This document shows, piece after piece, positions 38,184 to 46,721 of a stretch of DNA of 64,000 nt. Source of the DNA: Arenibacter antarcticus (GTDB lineage Bacteria > Bacteroidota > Bacteroidia > Flavobacteriales > Flavobacteriaceae). The stretch covers positions 3,954,001-4,018,000 of the forward strand of contig NZ_CP166679.1 in assembly GCF_041320605.1 (NCBI RefSeq), in the 5' to 3' direction. How positions within the stretch are numbered: position 1 is the first letter of the stretch; each line of letters opens with the position of its first letter. The notes under the pieces are model-generated. The model made no database searches, was not told where the DNA came from, and was given only the letters and a program-made list of their open reading frames with translations. The position numbers and the translations under genes are program-made.

Positions 38184-38528
38184 ATGAAAAACACAACAAT
38201 CGACATCAACGAATCGACTATAAAAAAGTATATCGAATCCTTACGTCCGGACGACCCAGAAATTCGTGCGCAACTCGATTTTGGGTATTCTTATGACGGA
38301 AAGGTTGTAATACTTTATGAAATTAGACCTGTTTGGAGCAATCCAAAAGAAATACAGCATAATGAATATGCGAAAATTAGATTCTATAAGTTGAGACAAG
38401 AATGGAATTTATATTGGATGCGTGCAAGCGGAAAATGGGTGCTTTACAACCCCTTTCCGAAATCGACACATATAGAAAAAATTATCGAAATCATTAAGGA
38501 GGATACACACGGTTGCTTTTATGGTTAG
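38184..38528 (+). CDS. DUF3024 family protein
   Basis: 114-aa protein with the DUF3024 pattern: DFGYSYDGKVVILYEIRPVWSNP near the middle, then AKIRFYKLRQEWNLYWMRASGKWVLYNP. Function unknown. Small cytoplasmic protein, no operon partner. Confidence 0.75.
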   Translation: MKNTTIDINESTIKKYIESLRPDDPEIRAQLDFGYSYDGKVVILYEIRPVWSNPKEIQHNEYAKIRFYKLRQEWNLYWMRASGKWVLYNPFPKSTHIEKIIEIIKEDTHGCFYG

Positions 38529-38711
38529 TTCAAAAAAACTACTTTCCTATTAAGGATCTCACCCGCTCCTCCACTTACAATTGTTGAAGGATTTTTTGCG
38601 CTATGGAAGGTGGATTATAGTATTTTGTTACTTTGATGGGTTGAATTTTGAGGATTATATGGGTAGCACAGGTGCTAGTTCCTTTTACCCGATTGTTTTC
38701 CAAAAGCCATA

Positions 38712-38745
38712 CACACGTGTTAAATTATTTAATATTACACGTGTG
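38712..38745. promoter_or_regulatory. Inverted repeat upstream of the VapBC-like pair
   Basis: Arms CACACGTGT and ACACGTGTG, 16 bp apart, followed 9 bp later by TATCTTTA (38755-38762), one base off the Bacteroidetes -7 box. Probable operator for autorepression by the antitoxin. Confidence 0.6.
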
Positions 38746-38790
38746 AAAAATAATTATCTTTAATTTCTGTGGAACCCAAGAAGAAATGTT

Positions 38791-39042
38791 ATGAATACTA
38801 AGCTCACCTTAACAATCGAACGAGAAATAATTGAACGTGCGAAAAAATATGCTAAAGAACAAAATCGCAGCTTGACGGATATTATCGAAAACTATTTGAA
38901 AATTATTACCAAAGAAGATCGTGAAGATATCGGGAAACCGCTTAATCCTGTTGTAAAATCATTGAAGGGATCCTTTAAAACAAATAAACAAATGGACTAC
39001 AAGAAAGAGCTTAGAAATCGATTGGATAAAAAATATTTATAA
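38791..39042 (+). CDS. Antitoxin, DUF6364/ribbon-helix-helix type
   Basis: 83-aa protein. NTKLTLTIEREIIERAKKYAKEQNRSLTDIIENYL is a ribbon-helix-helix DNA-binding unit as in DUF6364/VapB-type antitoxins; the C-terminal tail (KSLKGSFKTNKQMDYKKELRNRL) would wrap the toxin. Its stop codon is adjacent to the start of the PIN gene (0 bp), the usual toxin-antitoxin layout. An inverted-repeat operator lies upstream. Confidence 0.85.
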   Translation: MNTKLTLTIEREIIERAKKYAKEQNRSLTDIIENYLKIITKEDREDIGKPLNPVVKSLKGSFKTNKQMDYKKELRNRLDKKYL

Positions 39043-39465
39043 ATGGACAATGTTCTAATCGACACGGATGTACTATTGGACTTCTTTTTTGACCGAGAAC
39101 CCTTCGCTGAATATGCCACTGAAATCCTTAATCTCTGCGAAGAGAAAAAGCTAAACGGATTTATAACCCCTGTAATAATTTCTAACATTTATTATTTGCT
39201 TAATAAAGTAGCCAAGCACGAAGTAATAATTGAAAAAATAAAGCAACTTCTAACAATAATCGATATTGTCAAAATGGATAAGAAGGTTGTCTTAAACTCA
39301 CTTAACTCCGATTTTAAAGATTTTGAGGATGCTTTACAAAATTTTTCGGCCGTGGAGAACGGAAAAATAAAGATTATCCTGACAAGAAACATAAACGATT
39401 TAAAAAAAAGCAAACTAGCCATATTTACACCCGAAACATATTTGAAAGGGAAAGCCAGTGGCTAA
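39043..39465 (+). CDS. PIN-domain toxin, VapC-like
   Basis: 140-aa PIN-fold ribonuclease. The acidic metal-binding residues are visible: VLIDTDVLLDFFFDREPF at the N terminus, a middle glutamate (EILNLCEE) and SDFKDFEDALQNFSA with the later aspartates. Such toxins cut tRNA or rRNA and are held inactive by the antitoxin encoded immediately before. A late TRNINDLKKSKLAIFTPETYL segment matches the usual C terminus. Appears intact. Confidence 0.85.
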   Translation: MDNVLIDTDVLLDFFFDREPFAEYATEILNLCEEKKLNGFITPVIISNIYYLLNKVAKHEVIIEKIKQLLTIIDIVKMDKKVVLNSLNSDFKDFEDALQNFSAVENGKIKIILTRNINDLKKSKLAIFTPETYLKGKASG

Positions 39466-39590
39466 TAACTAAGAAGTAATCCGACCGCTGATAGGCCATG
39501 GATGAATGCCTTTCTCTGTTCGTTTTAGGCAAGAGTCTTACGTCAACAAATAAGGGATCAATGGGAATAGTGAAAACACCATTTGACAAC

Positions 39591-40676
39591 ATGAAATTAT
39601 TTATAGTAATTACTCTTTGTGTTATTGTGCATTCTTGTAAGGAACAAGAGAAAAAGAGTGTTATAAAAAAAGTAATTACAGAAAAGGAAAAAGTATCTCA
39701 TGATTCAAATTTGGAAGACAAACAATCTAATAATCAAAGTACTCAAACTTCCTTTCAGTCTCCATTTGTTAACAATCAAATAAGTCAAGTTGTCCGAACA
39801 ATATTTCAAGACAGTAGAGGAGATATTTGGTTTGGAAGTCAAAACGGAGCGTTTAGACTTAACGGGAAGTCATTAATTCACATTGATAGGATTAAAAATG
39901 AATCAGGCAAAGGGGTTACAATAAAAGACATTACGGAAGACAAAGATGGCAGAATATGGCTTGGACATACAGGCGGCATAAGTAGCATTGATGGAGAGTT
40001 AGTTACCAATTATTATGAATCTGATGGTTTAATAAACAATGATGTTTGGTGTATTACTGCAGACACTAATGGAAATATTTGGATTGGAACAATAGCAGGT
40101 GTTTGTGTATATAATGGGCATGAGTTTATAAATTTCAAATTACCTAAAGGAAAAATTGATGCAACTCTCGGGGTATCTAGCTCCAAAATGGTTCATAGTA
40201 TCGTGGAAGATAGTAAGGGTACATTATGGCTTAGCTCCAATGCCGGGTTGTTATCATACTCTAATAATAAACTAATTGACGTCTCTGACAAAGTTGACAT
40301 TCAAACCAATTTTGTAAATGAAGTATTTGAAGATAAAAAAGGTGTATTATGGATTTCAACAAAAAAGGATTTATTCCGTCTCAGAGGAAAGGAACTAACC
40401 AATATTACAAAAGATAACATTGAAGTTGGTAAAGGGATAGGCAGTATTGCTGAGGATAAAAAGGGAAATATTTGGTTTACTTCTAATCAGCATAATTTAT
40501 ATGTTTATGATGGAAAAAAAATTATTGAATACCAAAAATCAGAAGACAATAAAGGACCAGTAATTTTTAAAATTTATAGCGATCAGGAAGACAGGCTATG
40601 GTTCGTTGGTTATGGTGGTGCATATCGATTAGAAAACGGAAAATTTCTCAATATTACACGGAGTGGTCCGTGGTAA
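39591..40676 (+). CDS. Lipoprotein with two-component-regulator propeller repeats
   Basis: 361-aa exported protein. Starting at ATG 39591 gives a lipoprotein signal (MKLFIVITLCVIVHSCKE); the upstream in-frame ATG 39498 adds 31 residues without signal character. Then at least six Reg_prop blades, for example IFQDSRGDIWFGSQNG, ITEDKDGRIWLGHTGG, ITADTNGNIWIGTIAG, IVEDSKGTLWLSSNAG and VFEDKKGVLWISTKK. These resemble the sensor half of hybrid two-component systems, but there is no histidine kinase or transmembrane segment, so it may only bind a ligand (often a glycan). Confidence 0.8.
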   Translation: MKLFIVITLCVIVHSCKEQEKKSVIKKVITEKEKVSHDSNLEDKQSNNQSTQTSFQSPFVNNQISQVVRTIFQDSRGDIWFGSQNGAFRLNGKSLIHIDRIKNESGKGVTIKDITEDKDGRIWLGHTGGISSIDGELVTNYYESDGLINNDVWCITADTNGNIWIGTIAGVCVYNGHEFINFKLPKGKIDATLGVSSSKMVHSIVEDSKGTLWLSSNAGLLSYSNNKLIDVSDKVDIQTNFVNEVFEDKKGVLWISTKKDLFRLRGKELTNITKDNIEVGKGIGSIAEDKKGNIWFTSNQHNLYVYDGKKIIEYQKSEDNKGPVIFKIYSDQEDRLWFVGYGGAYRLENGKFLNITRSGPW

Positions 40677-40776
40677 AAATAATACGAACGCAGTATCGAG
40701 TGGATGACTCCGCTATCAATTGATGAAGTGAACTTCCCCGGGCTAACGCTAATCTGCCTTTCTCGGTAAATCGAGC

Positions 40777-40797
40777 ATCACCCTCGTACTTTAAGCC
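40777..40797 (-). repeat. Short dispersed repeat, copy 3 (weak)
   Basis: On the minus strand GTACGAGGGTGATGCTCG, about 14 of 18 positions like CACGAGGGTGGTGCTTGG at 30764. Confidence 0.3.
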
Positions 40798-40803
40798 CTA
40801 CAA

Positions 40804-40855
40804 CTAATCCTAAACAGCCCTCTTTATCCAAATAACCATAATGAAGGCCTCTTTC
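40804..40855 (-). pseudogene. Diverged copy of the comM 3' end (copy 1)
   Basis: CAGCCCTCTTTATCCAAA differs at one base from the sequence at the real comM 3' end, and the surrounding bases also align (GGCCTCT further on). Translated on the minus strand it gives YLDKEGCLG against SLDREGWLG of ComM. No connected comM coding sequence. Lies between the propeller gene and sbcD. Confidence 0.45.
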
Positions 40856-41239
40856 TCTAGTGCGAGCTGGCCTGTATCTGCACACAAGAGTGACTTTCGC
40901 ACTAAAAAAAGATCCACGGCACGACCGTGACGCTCACGCCAGCGAATGAGTTCTATTGTATCACGGCGTGAGCCCCCGCTAGTGCAAGCCTGCCTATATC
41001 GGCAGGCAGGCCATGTCAACAGACAGGCGTCTCTCTAGTACAGCCTGTTGCAACCAATCTTAAAAATATGGTTCCCCAATTAAAATATCTACTAATGCAT
41101 TTAAAATAGGATTTAAGGAATTAGTTGATTTAATTACATCCGAATTGAATAAAAGAAAATAACTACTTACAATACCATACATGGTATTCGGCTTTGGACT
41201 ATTTTCTTGTAATTTTACTATCTTAAATAAACCAATTGC

Positions 41240-42442
41240 ATGAAAATCCTTCATACGTCCGACTGGCATATCGGGAAACAACTTCATAAATACGATCTTT
41301 CTGAGGATCTTGAGTTGTTTTTTACATGGCTAATAACCTATATCAAAACCGAAAACATTGATGTCCTTATGGTGTCAGGGGATATTTTTGATCAGGCAAA
41401 TCCTTCCCAATCAGCCTATAAACAGTATTATGATTTATTGAAAAATCTTATAACCCTGGATTGTAAAATTATACTTACCGGTGGGAACCACGATTCCGCA
41501 ACGGTATTAAATGCACCTGCCGAACTGCTAAAAGCCTTTGATATCAGCGTAATTGGTGGTGCCACAGAAGCGTTGAGCGATATGTTTGTAAGCGTAGAAA
41601 AAGCCAATGAAAAATTAGTGGTGGCTGCCATTCCCTTCCTCAAGGATCGCGATATCCGCAAGTCCGCCGCAGGGGAAAGCTATGCCACTAAAATTGAACA
41701 GATTAAATCGGGATTACGAACTTATTTTTCAAATGTAACTACCTACTACAGTCAGCACCATGCCGATCAGGTGTTTATCTTGATGGGCCATTTATATGTG
41801 CAGGGCAGCGAACTTTCAGAAAGTGAGCGCGATATACAGATTGGGAATCAAGCTGGAGTGGAGGCCAATATGTTTGGGGAAATCCCACATTATGTGGCCC
41901 TCGGTCATATTCACAAACCTCAGGTTATTTCGGAAGCACTAAATATCCATTATTGTGGATCTCCAATTCCATTGAGCTTTTCCGAAAAAGAAGATCACAA
42001 GCAAATTAATGTGATTACGGTAGAAGATAATAAAATTGTCAATGTAGACATCGTTCCCCTTCCCAAGCACAGAAACCTAGTCACTTTTGAGGGTTGTTTA
42101 CAAGAAGTAGAAGACAAATTAAATGCTTATTTAGAAGTAACCACTTTGACATCCCTAGCCGAGATAATCGTAAATGAGGAGCACGAAAGTTTGGAGAAGC
42201 GTCAAGCTTTTGACGAGCTTACCAATTCACAACCCAATGCGAATATCGAAATTGTTAAATCGAGACTCAATTTTAAGAGCAAGATTCGTGGTGCCAGTGA
42301 TGCCTTTGCTGTGGGTACCGATGTAGCAGATGTTACCCCCATGCAGATGTTCGAAAAAAAATTGGAGCTACAGAGCGACTTGGAAAACACAGAAGAATTA
42401 AAGAACGCTTTTCGTGAAATTTTGGAAGAATTGAAATTATAG
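41240..42442 (+). CDS. sbcD: Exonuclease SbcCD subunit D (Mre11-like)
   Basis: 400-aa nuclease subunit. Phosphoesterase motifs in order: LHTSDWHIGK, VSGDIFDQANPS, LTGGNHDSA, MGHLYVQG and ALGHIHKPQ. With SbcC it removes hairpins and protein-blocked DNA ends. Typical length for the family. The sbcC start codon is 3 bp after its stop, so the two are co-translated. Confidence 0.95.
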   Translation: MKILHTSDWHIGKQLHKYDLSEDLELFFTWLITYIKTENIDVLMVSGDIFDQANPSQSAYKQYYDLLKNLITLDCKIILTGGNHDSATVLNAPAELLKAFDISVIGGATEALSDMFVSVEKANEKLVVAAIPFLKDRDIRKSAAGESYATKIEQIKSGLRTYFSNVTTYYSQHHADQVFILMGHLYVQGSELSESERDIQIGNQAGVEANMFGEIPHYVALGHIHKPQVISEALNIHYCGSPIPLSFSEKEDHKQINVITVEDNKIVNVDIVPLPKHRNLVTFEGCLQEVEDKLNAYLEVTTLTSLAEIIVNEEHESLEKRQAFDELTNSQPNANIEIVKSRLNFKSKIRGASDAFAVGTDVADVTPMQMFEKKLELQSDLENTEELKNAFREILEELKL

Positions 42443-42445
42443 TCC

Positions 42446-45400
42446 ATGAAAATTCTAAAAATTAGATTTGAAAACATTCACTCCTTAAAAGGGGAGCACC
42501 AGGTAGATTTTGGCGATGGTATCCTAGACGAAGCAGGACTTTTCGCCATTACCGGGCCAACCGGAGCTGGTAAGTCCACCTTACTGGATGTAATTACTCT
42601 TGCGCTTTACAATCGGATTGCCAGAGTGGACAAGGCGGTAAGCAATTCTATTTTGGAGGACGATGGCGGCATAATGACCCGCAATATGAGGCATTGCTAT
42701 GCCGAGGTAGAATATCGTGTTAATGGCAAGGATTATCGCAGCTACTGGTCCATAGAACGCAACAGGAACAACAATTTAAACGCTCGTAAACAGGAATTGG
42801 TGGAAGTCGCTACCAATCAAATTCTCGAAGCTGGCACCAAGACTCCCGATAAAAACCAGGAGATCATTGGCCTTAGCTATGAGCAGTTTGTAAAAGCCAT
42901 GGTGCTGTCGCAGGGAGAATTCAGTAAGTTACTGCAGGCCCCGAGAAACGAACGCAATAAGCTATTGGAAGACATTACTGGGGCTCGCTCCTATCGCGAA
43001 ATAGGTAGGACAGTCTATTTCCGTTATAAACAGGTGGAAAAGAATATAGCACTTAAAGAAGCAGGACTGGAAACCATTGAGTTGCTAACCGCTGAGCAGA
43101 TTGCAGAAAAGAAAACCGAACTAAAATTATTAACAGATTCAAAGCCCAAAACAGAAAAGGCCTATCAAACTGCCTCAGAAAAAATAACCAACAGAAAAGA
43201 GCTTCAGAAAAAACTAGGTGAACAAAAAGAACTGCAGACACAACAGCTTCAATTAAAAAAGGACTGGGCTGTTTTCAACCCTTTTAAAGGCCAGTTGGAG
43301 CTGCATGATAAACTGGCAAAATACGGAGTAATCTTAGCAGATTATGATGGGGTAAGCAAGCAAGTGAGTCAACTTAAGGAGGACAACGATCGACTCGGAA
43401 AGTCTAAATCGGAAGCAGAAAACCAACTAAATTCTTATTTAGAAGCAGCCGATAAGCTCCTTAAAGAAAAGGTGGATGTTAAGACAGCCAACGAAAAACT
43501 GGACACTTTCCGAAATAAAATTGTGCAACTTCAAGCGGAGGAGAAAAAGAAGCAAAGTGAGGCCTCTTTATTCTTAAGTCAACTCAATAGCTATGTCAAG
43601 AATATAAATCAGTTGGGGTACCCATTGCCCATGGCTGACCAACCCGAACTGTTTAAACCACAAGTTGAGGCAAACCGCAAAACAGTTCAGGAAACCATAG
43701 AGCATTCTGGTTCAAATTCTCTGGAAAACTTGAATTTGGAATTGGAGAATCACCGTCTTTTAAATGAAAAGGCTGGGGAACTTCTCGCTAGTAAAGAACA
43801 ATTTGAGAAGCTTCAACAAAACCATAAAACTCAGTTAAACAAATTAAAACTGTCTCAAGAACAGCTGGGTAAAGATGCCAATACGATAGCATCTTTAGGA
43901 AAAGAGGTGCTACAAGGAACAAAGGAGGTAGAAAATCTGGAGAAAGCCTTAGCGCAACAACTCAAGCACCAAAGCTTGGAGGAATATCGCGTGCAATTAG
44001 ACCCAGAGCAACCTTGTCCGCTTTGCGGTTCTCTAGTTCATCCCTATGCTACCGAAGTGCCTCATTTTGACACTAAGGAGGAGTTGGTTAAAGAAAAAAA
44101 GAAGTCGCTCCAAACAAAGTCGGATTACCTTATCACTTTAAATGCTAAAAATAAATTCCAGACAAAAGAAATAAACGACATAAACACGGCAATAGCATCC
44201 CTTAAAGAAGAGGAGGCCCAGCAGTTGGAAATACTAACAAAACTTTCCGACCAACTAAAGTGGGATTATAAGGAGGGTTTAGAAACGCTAAAAATCCATC
44301 GACTCAATTTAAACCGCCGTATTCAAAAAATGGAAAAGTCCAAGCAGGCATTTCAAGCAGATTCCATTTTAAAGGATTTGGAAAAAAGTTTAAAACAGTG
44401 GGAGTTGGCGCTAACAACTTATAATAGCGTTAAACGAGAGCGAACAGCCCTTTTTGACGGGCCAGATATTAATGGAAAGGTCAATATTTTATCTTCTTCC
44501 ATTACCCGTTCCGTTACATCTATTTCTTCTATTGATGAGCAGTTAAAAGCAAGTGCAGGAAAACTAAAAGTAAATTCGGAACAAAAAATAATAAAGGAAG
44601 AGGAGCTTCATCGTATTGTTGCAAATGAACACTTAGAAAACATACAAGCCCTGCGGACAGCTATACTACCTGAAGAGCGTGCCAGTAAAATCAGGAAGCG
44701 TGAAAATGAACTCAAGGAACTAAATACAAGAATATCTGAAAAAGAAAACTCCCTGAAAAAAGTCTTAACCGAATTAACGGAGAAGGATGACCCTGCACAT
44801 TCATTTGAAGCATTAACTACGCTTTTCAATGAAGCAAAGTCAGGTTGGGATACACTTTCCGTAACTATTGGTAAAATCACCCAAAGCTTGGAAGATGATG
44901 GAAAAGCTAAGCAACGCCAACAAAAAGTACAGGACGAAATAAACCTCCTAAAGAAAGATTTGTCGCTTTGGAAAACCATGAACGATTTAATAGGGGATGC
45001 CACGGGCAATAAATTCTCGAATTTTGTGCAAGATCTTACTTTGGAGCAACTTATAGGGTATGCCAATAAACGACTTTCAGAATTTAGCGATCGATATCTA
45101 CTAGATATTCCCACGGCAGATGAGGCTGAAAAAAGCGATACCCTAAAGGTGTTTGATAAGTATATGGGAAATGCCCGTCGCTCTGTACGCACCTTATCTG
45201 GTGGTGAGACCTTTTTGGTCAGTTTAGCAATGGCCTTTGCGCTATCGGATATTGCCGCTAGAAATGTAAAGATAGAATCGCTCTTTATCGATGAAGGGTT
45301 TGGAACGTTGGATCCTGAAACCCTGGATCAAGCAATTACGATATTGGAAAAAATGCAAAATGAAGGCGATAAATCGGTTGGAGTAATCTCGCACGTAGGG

Positions 45401-45481
45401 GCTTTAAAAGAGCGTATCACAACACAAATACAGTTAGAAAAAGGAAGTTTAGGGTATTCTACCTTAAAAGTGGTGCAGTGA
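42446..45481 (+). CDS. sbcC: Exonuclease SbcCD subunit C (Rad50-like ATPase)
   Basis: 1011-aa SMC-like ATPase. Walker A GPTGAGKST near residue 37, Q-loop in VLSQGEFSKLLQAPRNER, long coiled coils either side of the zinc hook CPLCGS near 524, ABC signature RTLSGGETFLVSLAMAFALS near 915, Walker B SLFIDEGFGTLD and the H-loop ISHVGALKER. Pairs with SbcD. Intact. Confidence 0.95.
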   Translation: MKILKIRFENIHSLKGEHQVDFGDGILDEAGLFAITGPTGAGKSTLLDVITLALYNRIARVDKAVSNSILEDDGGIMTRNMRHCYAEVEYRVNGKDYRSYWSIERNRNNNLNARKQELVEVATNQILEAGTKTPDKNQEIIGLSYEQFVKAMVLSQGEFSKLLQAPRNERNKLLEDITGARSYREIGRTVYFRYKQVEKNIALKEAGLETIELLTAEQIAEKKTELKLLTDSKPKTEKAYQTASEKITNRKELQKKLGEQKELQTQQLQLKKDWAVFNPFKGQLELHDKLAKYGVILADYDGVSKQVSQLKEDNDRLGKSKSEAENQLNSYLEAADKLLKEKVDVKTANEKLDTFRNKIVQLQAEEKKKQSEASLFLSQLNSYVKNINQLGYPLPMADQPELFKPQVEANRKTVQETIEHSGSNSLENLNLELENHRLLNEKAGELLASKEQFEKLQQNHKTQLNKLKLSQEQLGKDANTIASLGKEVLQGTKEVENLEKALAQQLKHQSLEEYRVQLDPEQPCPLCGSLVHPYATEVPHFDTKEELVKEKKKSLQTKSDYLITLNAKNKFQTKEINDINTAIASLKEEEAQQLEILTKLSDQLKWDYKEGLETLKIHRLNLNRRIQKMEKSKQAFQADSILKDLEKSLKQWELALTTYNSVKRERTALFDGPDINGKVNILSSSITRSVTSISSIDEQLKASAGKLKVNSEQKIIKEEELHRIVANEHLENIQALRTAILPEERASKIRKRENELKELNTRISEKENSLKKVLTELTEKDDPAHSFEALTTLFNEAKSGWDTLSVTIGKITQSLEDDGKAKQRQQKVQDEINLLKKDLSLWKTMNDLIGDATGNKFSNFVQDLTLEQLIGYANKRLSEFSDRYLLDIPTADEAEKSDTLKVFDKYMGNARRSVRTLSGGETFLVSLAMAFALSDIAARNVKIESLFIDEGFGTLDPETLDQAITILEKMQNEGDKSVGVISHVGALKERITTQIQLEKGSLGYSTLKVVQ

Positions 45482-45660
45482 TTTTATGCCAGAGCCTGAT
45501 ATCTGTTCGCCCCAGCTAGCGTGAGTAATGAATCCACGGGACAAGCTTGGACTAAAGACCATGGCTATTCAATTCTTCTATATCAAAACTCCGCTGATTG
45601 GCTTACTAGGTAGTTTCATTGTTAGATATATTATTCATCCGGTTCTGCTATTAGATTAGC
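45482..45660. other. Non-coding sequence after sbcC
   Basis: About 180 bp directly before the octamer array; no ORF or strong terminator hairpin seen. Confidence 0.4.
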
Positions 45661-45748
45661 ATTATCAAATTTCCTCATTTTCAAATTAGCAAATTGTTAC
45701 ATTAATACATTGGAATATTGATACATTAAAAAATTGTTACATTAAATT
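45661..45748 (+). repeat. Octamer quasi-repeat array
   Basis: Eleven consecutive 8-bp units, each beginning with ATT and mostly of form ATTNNNAA or ATTNNNAC, in strict 8-bp register. Ends where the comM-end copy at 45746 begins. Confidence 0.8.
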
Positions 45749-45789
45749 ACTACCCCAACCAGCCTTCCCTATCCAAACTTCTTTATTGG
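45746..45789 (-). pseudogene. Copy of the comM 3' end (copy 2)
   Basis: 46 bases aligned with 46882 onward at about 91% identity; the first 19 are identical. In the comM frame it reads RSLDREGWLG then stop, with an in-frame stop just upstream. It therefore carries the last codons of comM without the gene. The HigBA genes lie between this copy and the real comM. Confidence 0.75.
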
Positions 45790-45866
45790 ATCGCTTCGAC
45801 TACGTACATGAGGCACATTTGGAATTCTTTCTAATGTGTTGGCCAGACGCAAAATAAGAATTATTA

Positions 45867-45893
45867 AAAAAGTTACCATATTGGTAACTTTTT
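45867..45893. promoter_or_regulatory. Operator of the HigBA module
   Basis: Perfect inverted repeat AAAAAGTTACC - ATATT - GGTAACTTTTT, 3 bp upstream of TATCTTTA (45896-45903), a one-base variant of the -7 box. Placement suits repression by HigA. It also shows that translation starts downstream, at TTG 45920, not at the far-upstream ORF start. Confidence 0.75.
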
Positions 45894-45919
45894 CATATCT
45901 TTACCTTAAAGAACATATT

Positions 45920-46213
45920 TTGAGGGTAATTGCAAAACGGACATTGAGGGACTTTTGGACGAAGCACACAGATAGCGAACAGCAATTGACAGCTTGGTAC
46001 AGGGAGACTGAAAAATCGGAATTTAAGAACTTGAACGAATTAAAAAAAAATTATCCGAGCGCCAGCATATTGAACGACAACCGGATTGTTTTTAATATAA
46101 AAGGAAACAAATACCGGCTAATCGTAAAGGTCAATTTCGAGTACCAAATTTGCTGGATTCGCTTTGTCGGAACCCATGCAGAATATGACAAGATAAACGC
46201 AAACGAAATTTAA
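45920..46213 (+). CDS. higB: HigB-family mRNA interferase toxin
   Basis: 97-aa RelE-fold toxin that cleaves ribosome-bound mRNA. Starting at TTG 45920 gives MRVIAKRTLRDFWTKHTDSEQQLTAWYRE, the standard HigB N terminus; an upstream start at 45836 would place codons across the operator. Central NLNELKKNYPSASILNDNRIVFNIKGNKYRLIVKV and C-terminal CWIRFVGTHAEYDKI with the conserved catalytic region. HigA follows after 1 bp, in the reversed (toxin-first) order typical of HigBA. Confidence 0.88.
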   Translation: MRVIAKRTLRDFWTKHTDSEQQLTAWYRETEKSEFKNLNELKKNYPSASILNDNRIVFNIKGNKYRLIVKVNFEYQICWIRFVGTHAEYDKINANEI

Positions 46214-46214
46214 G

Positions 46215-46571
46215 ATGAAAATTACACCTATCAGAAACGAAAAGGATTATCAGAATGCTCTGGAAAGGCTCGAACTAATTTTTGATGCAAAAAAAGATAC
46301 CGAACATGGTGACGAGCTCGAAATCTTATCTATTCTGATCGATCGTTATGAAAACGAGAATTTCCCGATCGGAATGCCGGACCCTATTGAAGCAATTAAA
46401 TTCCGAATGGAGCAGATGGGAATGAAACAAAAAGATTTAGCAGAGGTTGTTGGTTTTAAGAGCAGGGTTAGCGAGATTCTAAACAAAAAACGCAAACTCA
46501 ACTTGGATATGATAAGAAAACTCAACACGATTTTACATATTCCAACCGAGGTACTGGTACAAGACTATTAA
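46215..46571 (+). CDS. higA: HigA-family antitoxin with XRE helix-turn-helix
   Basis: 118-aa antitoxin. C-terminal XRE-type HTH: EQMGMKQKDLAEVVGFKSRVSEILNKKRKLNLDMIRKLNTIL (about residues 70-111) with the recognition helix after VVGFKS. The N-terminal part (ALERLELIFDAKKDTEHGDELEIL) contacts the toxin. Neutralises HigB and represses the module through the inverted repeat upstream. Confidence 0.9.
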   Translation: MKITPIRNEKDYQNALERLELIFDAKKDTEHGDELEILSILIDRYENENFPIGMPDPIEAIKFRMEQMGMKQKDLAEVVGFKSRVSEILNKKRKLNLDMIRKLNTILHIPTEVLVQDY

Positions 46572-46609
46572 CTAATAGTTTTTAGCTTAAGAAAACCCAC
46601 TGATAGTAC

Positions 46610-46660
46610 GAGCCTGCCTGAATGGCGGATAGGCGTGTCACGCTCGCTAGTAAAGGCTTG
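46610..46660. repeat. GC-rich repeat related to 40977-41040
   Basis: Reads GATAGTACGAGCCTGCCTG ... AGGCGTGTCACGCTCGCTAG; resembles GCTAGTGCAAGCCTGCCTA ... CAGGCGTCTCTCTAG at 40977-41040 with gaps. Both lie within a few hundred bp of a comM-end copy. Confidence 0.4.
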
Positions 46661-46721
46661 AATATTCAAATATTAGTAAGGTATATGTTTTATATTAAGT
46701 ACTTATTATAAGGTTTATAAA

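Larger units (their letters stand above)
40677..41239. other. Long non-coding gap before sbcD
   Basis: 563 bp holding a comM-end relic (40804-40855), GC-rich hairpin-forming sequence around GCCTGCCTATATCGGCAGGC (40989-41008) and similarity of 40977-41040 to 46610-46660. From 41060 on, the minus strand encodes a coding-like stretch (KLQENSPKPNTMYGIVSSYF and onward, ending GEPYF) that could be the truncated tail of a lost gene. An inverted repeat AATACCAT/ATGGTATT lies at 41171-41188. Confidence 0.4.

Noticed and set aside
38581-38763. 60-codon ORF upstream of the VapBC-like pair
   Set aside because: It covers the inverted-repeat operator and the -7 box, and resembles no protein.
40810-41019. 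69-codon minus-strand ORF
   Set aside because: Consists of GC-rich repeat and a comM-end relic read in the wrong frame.
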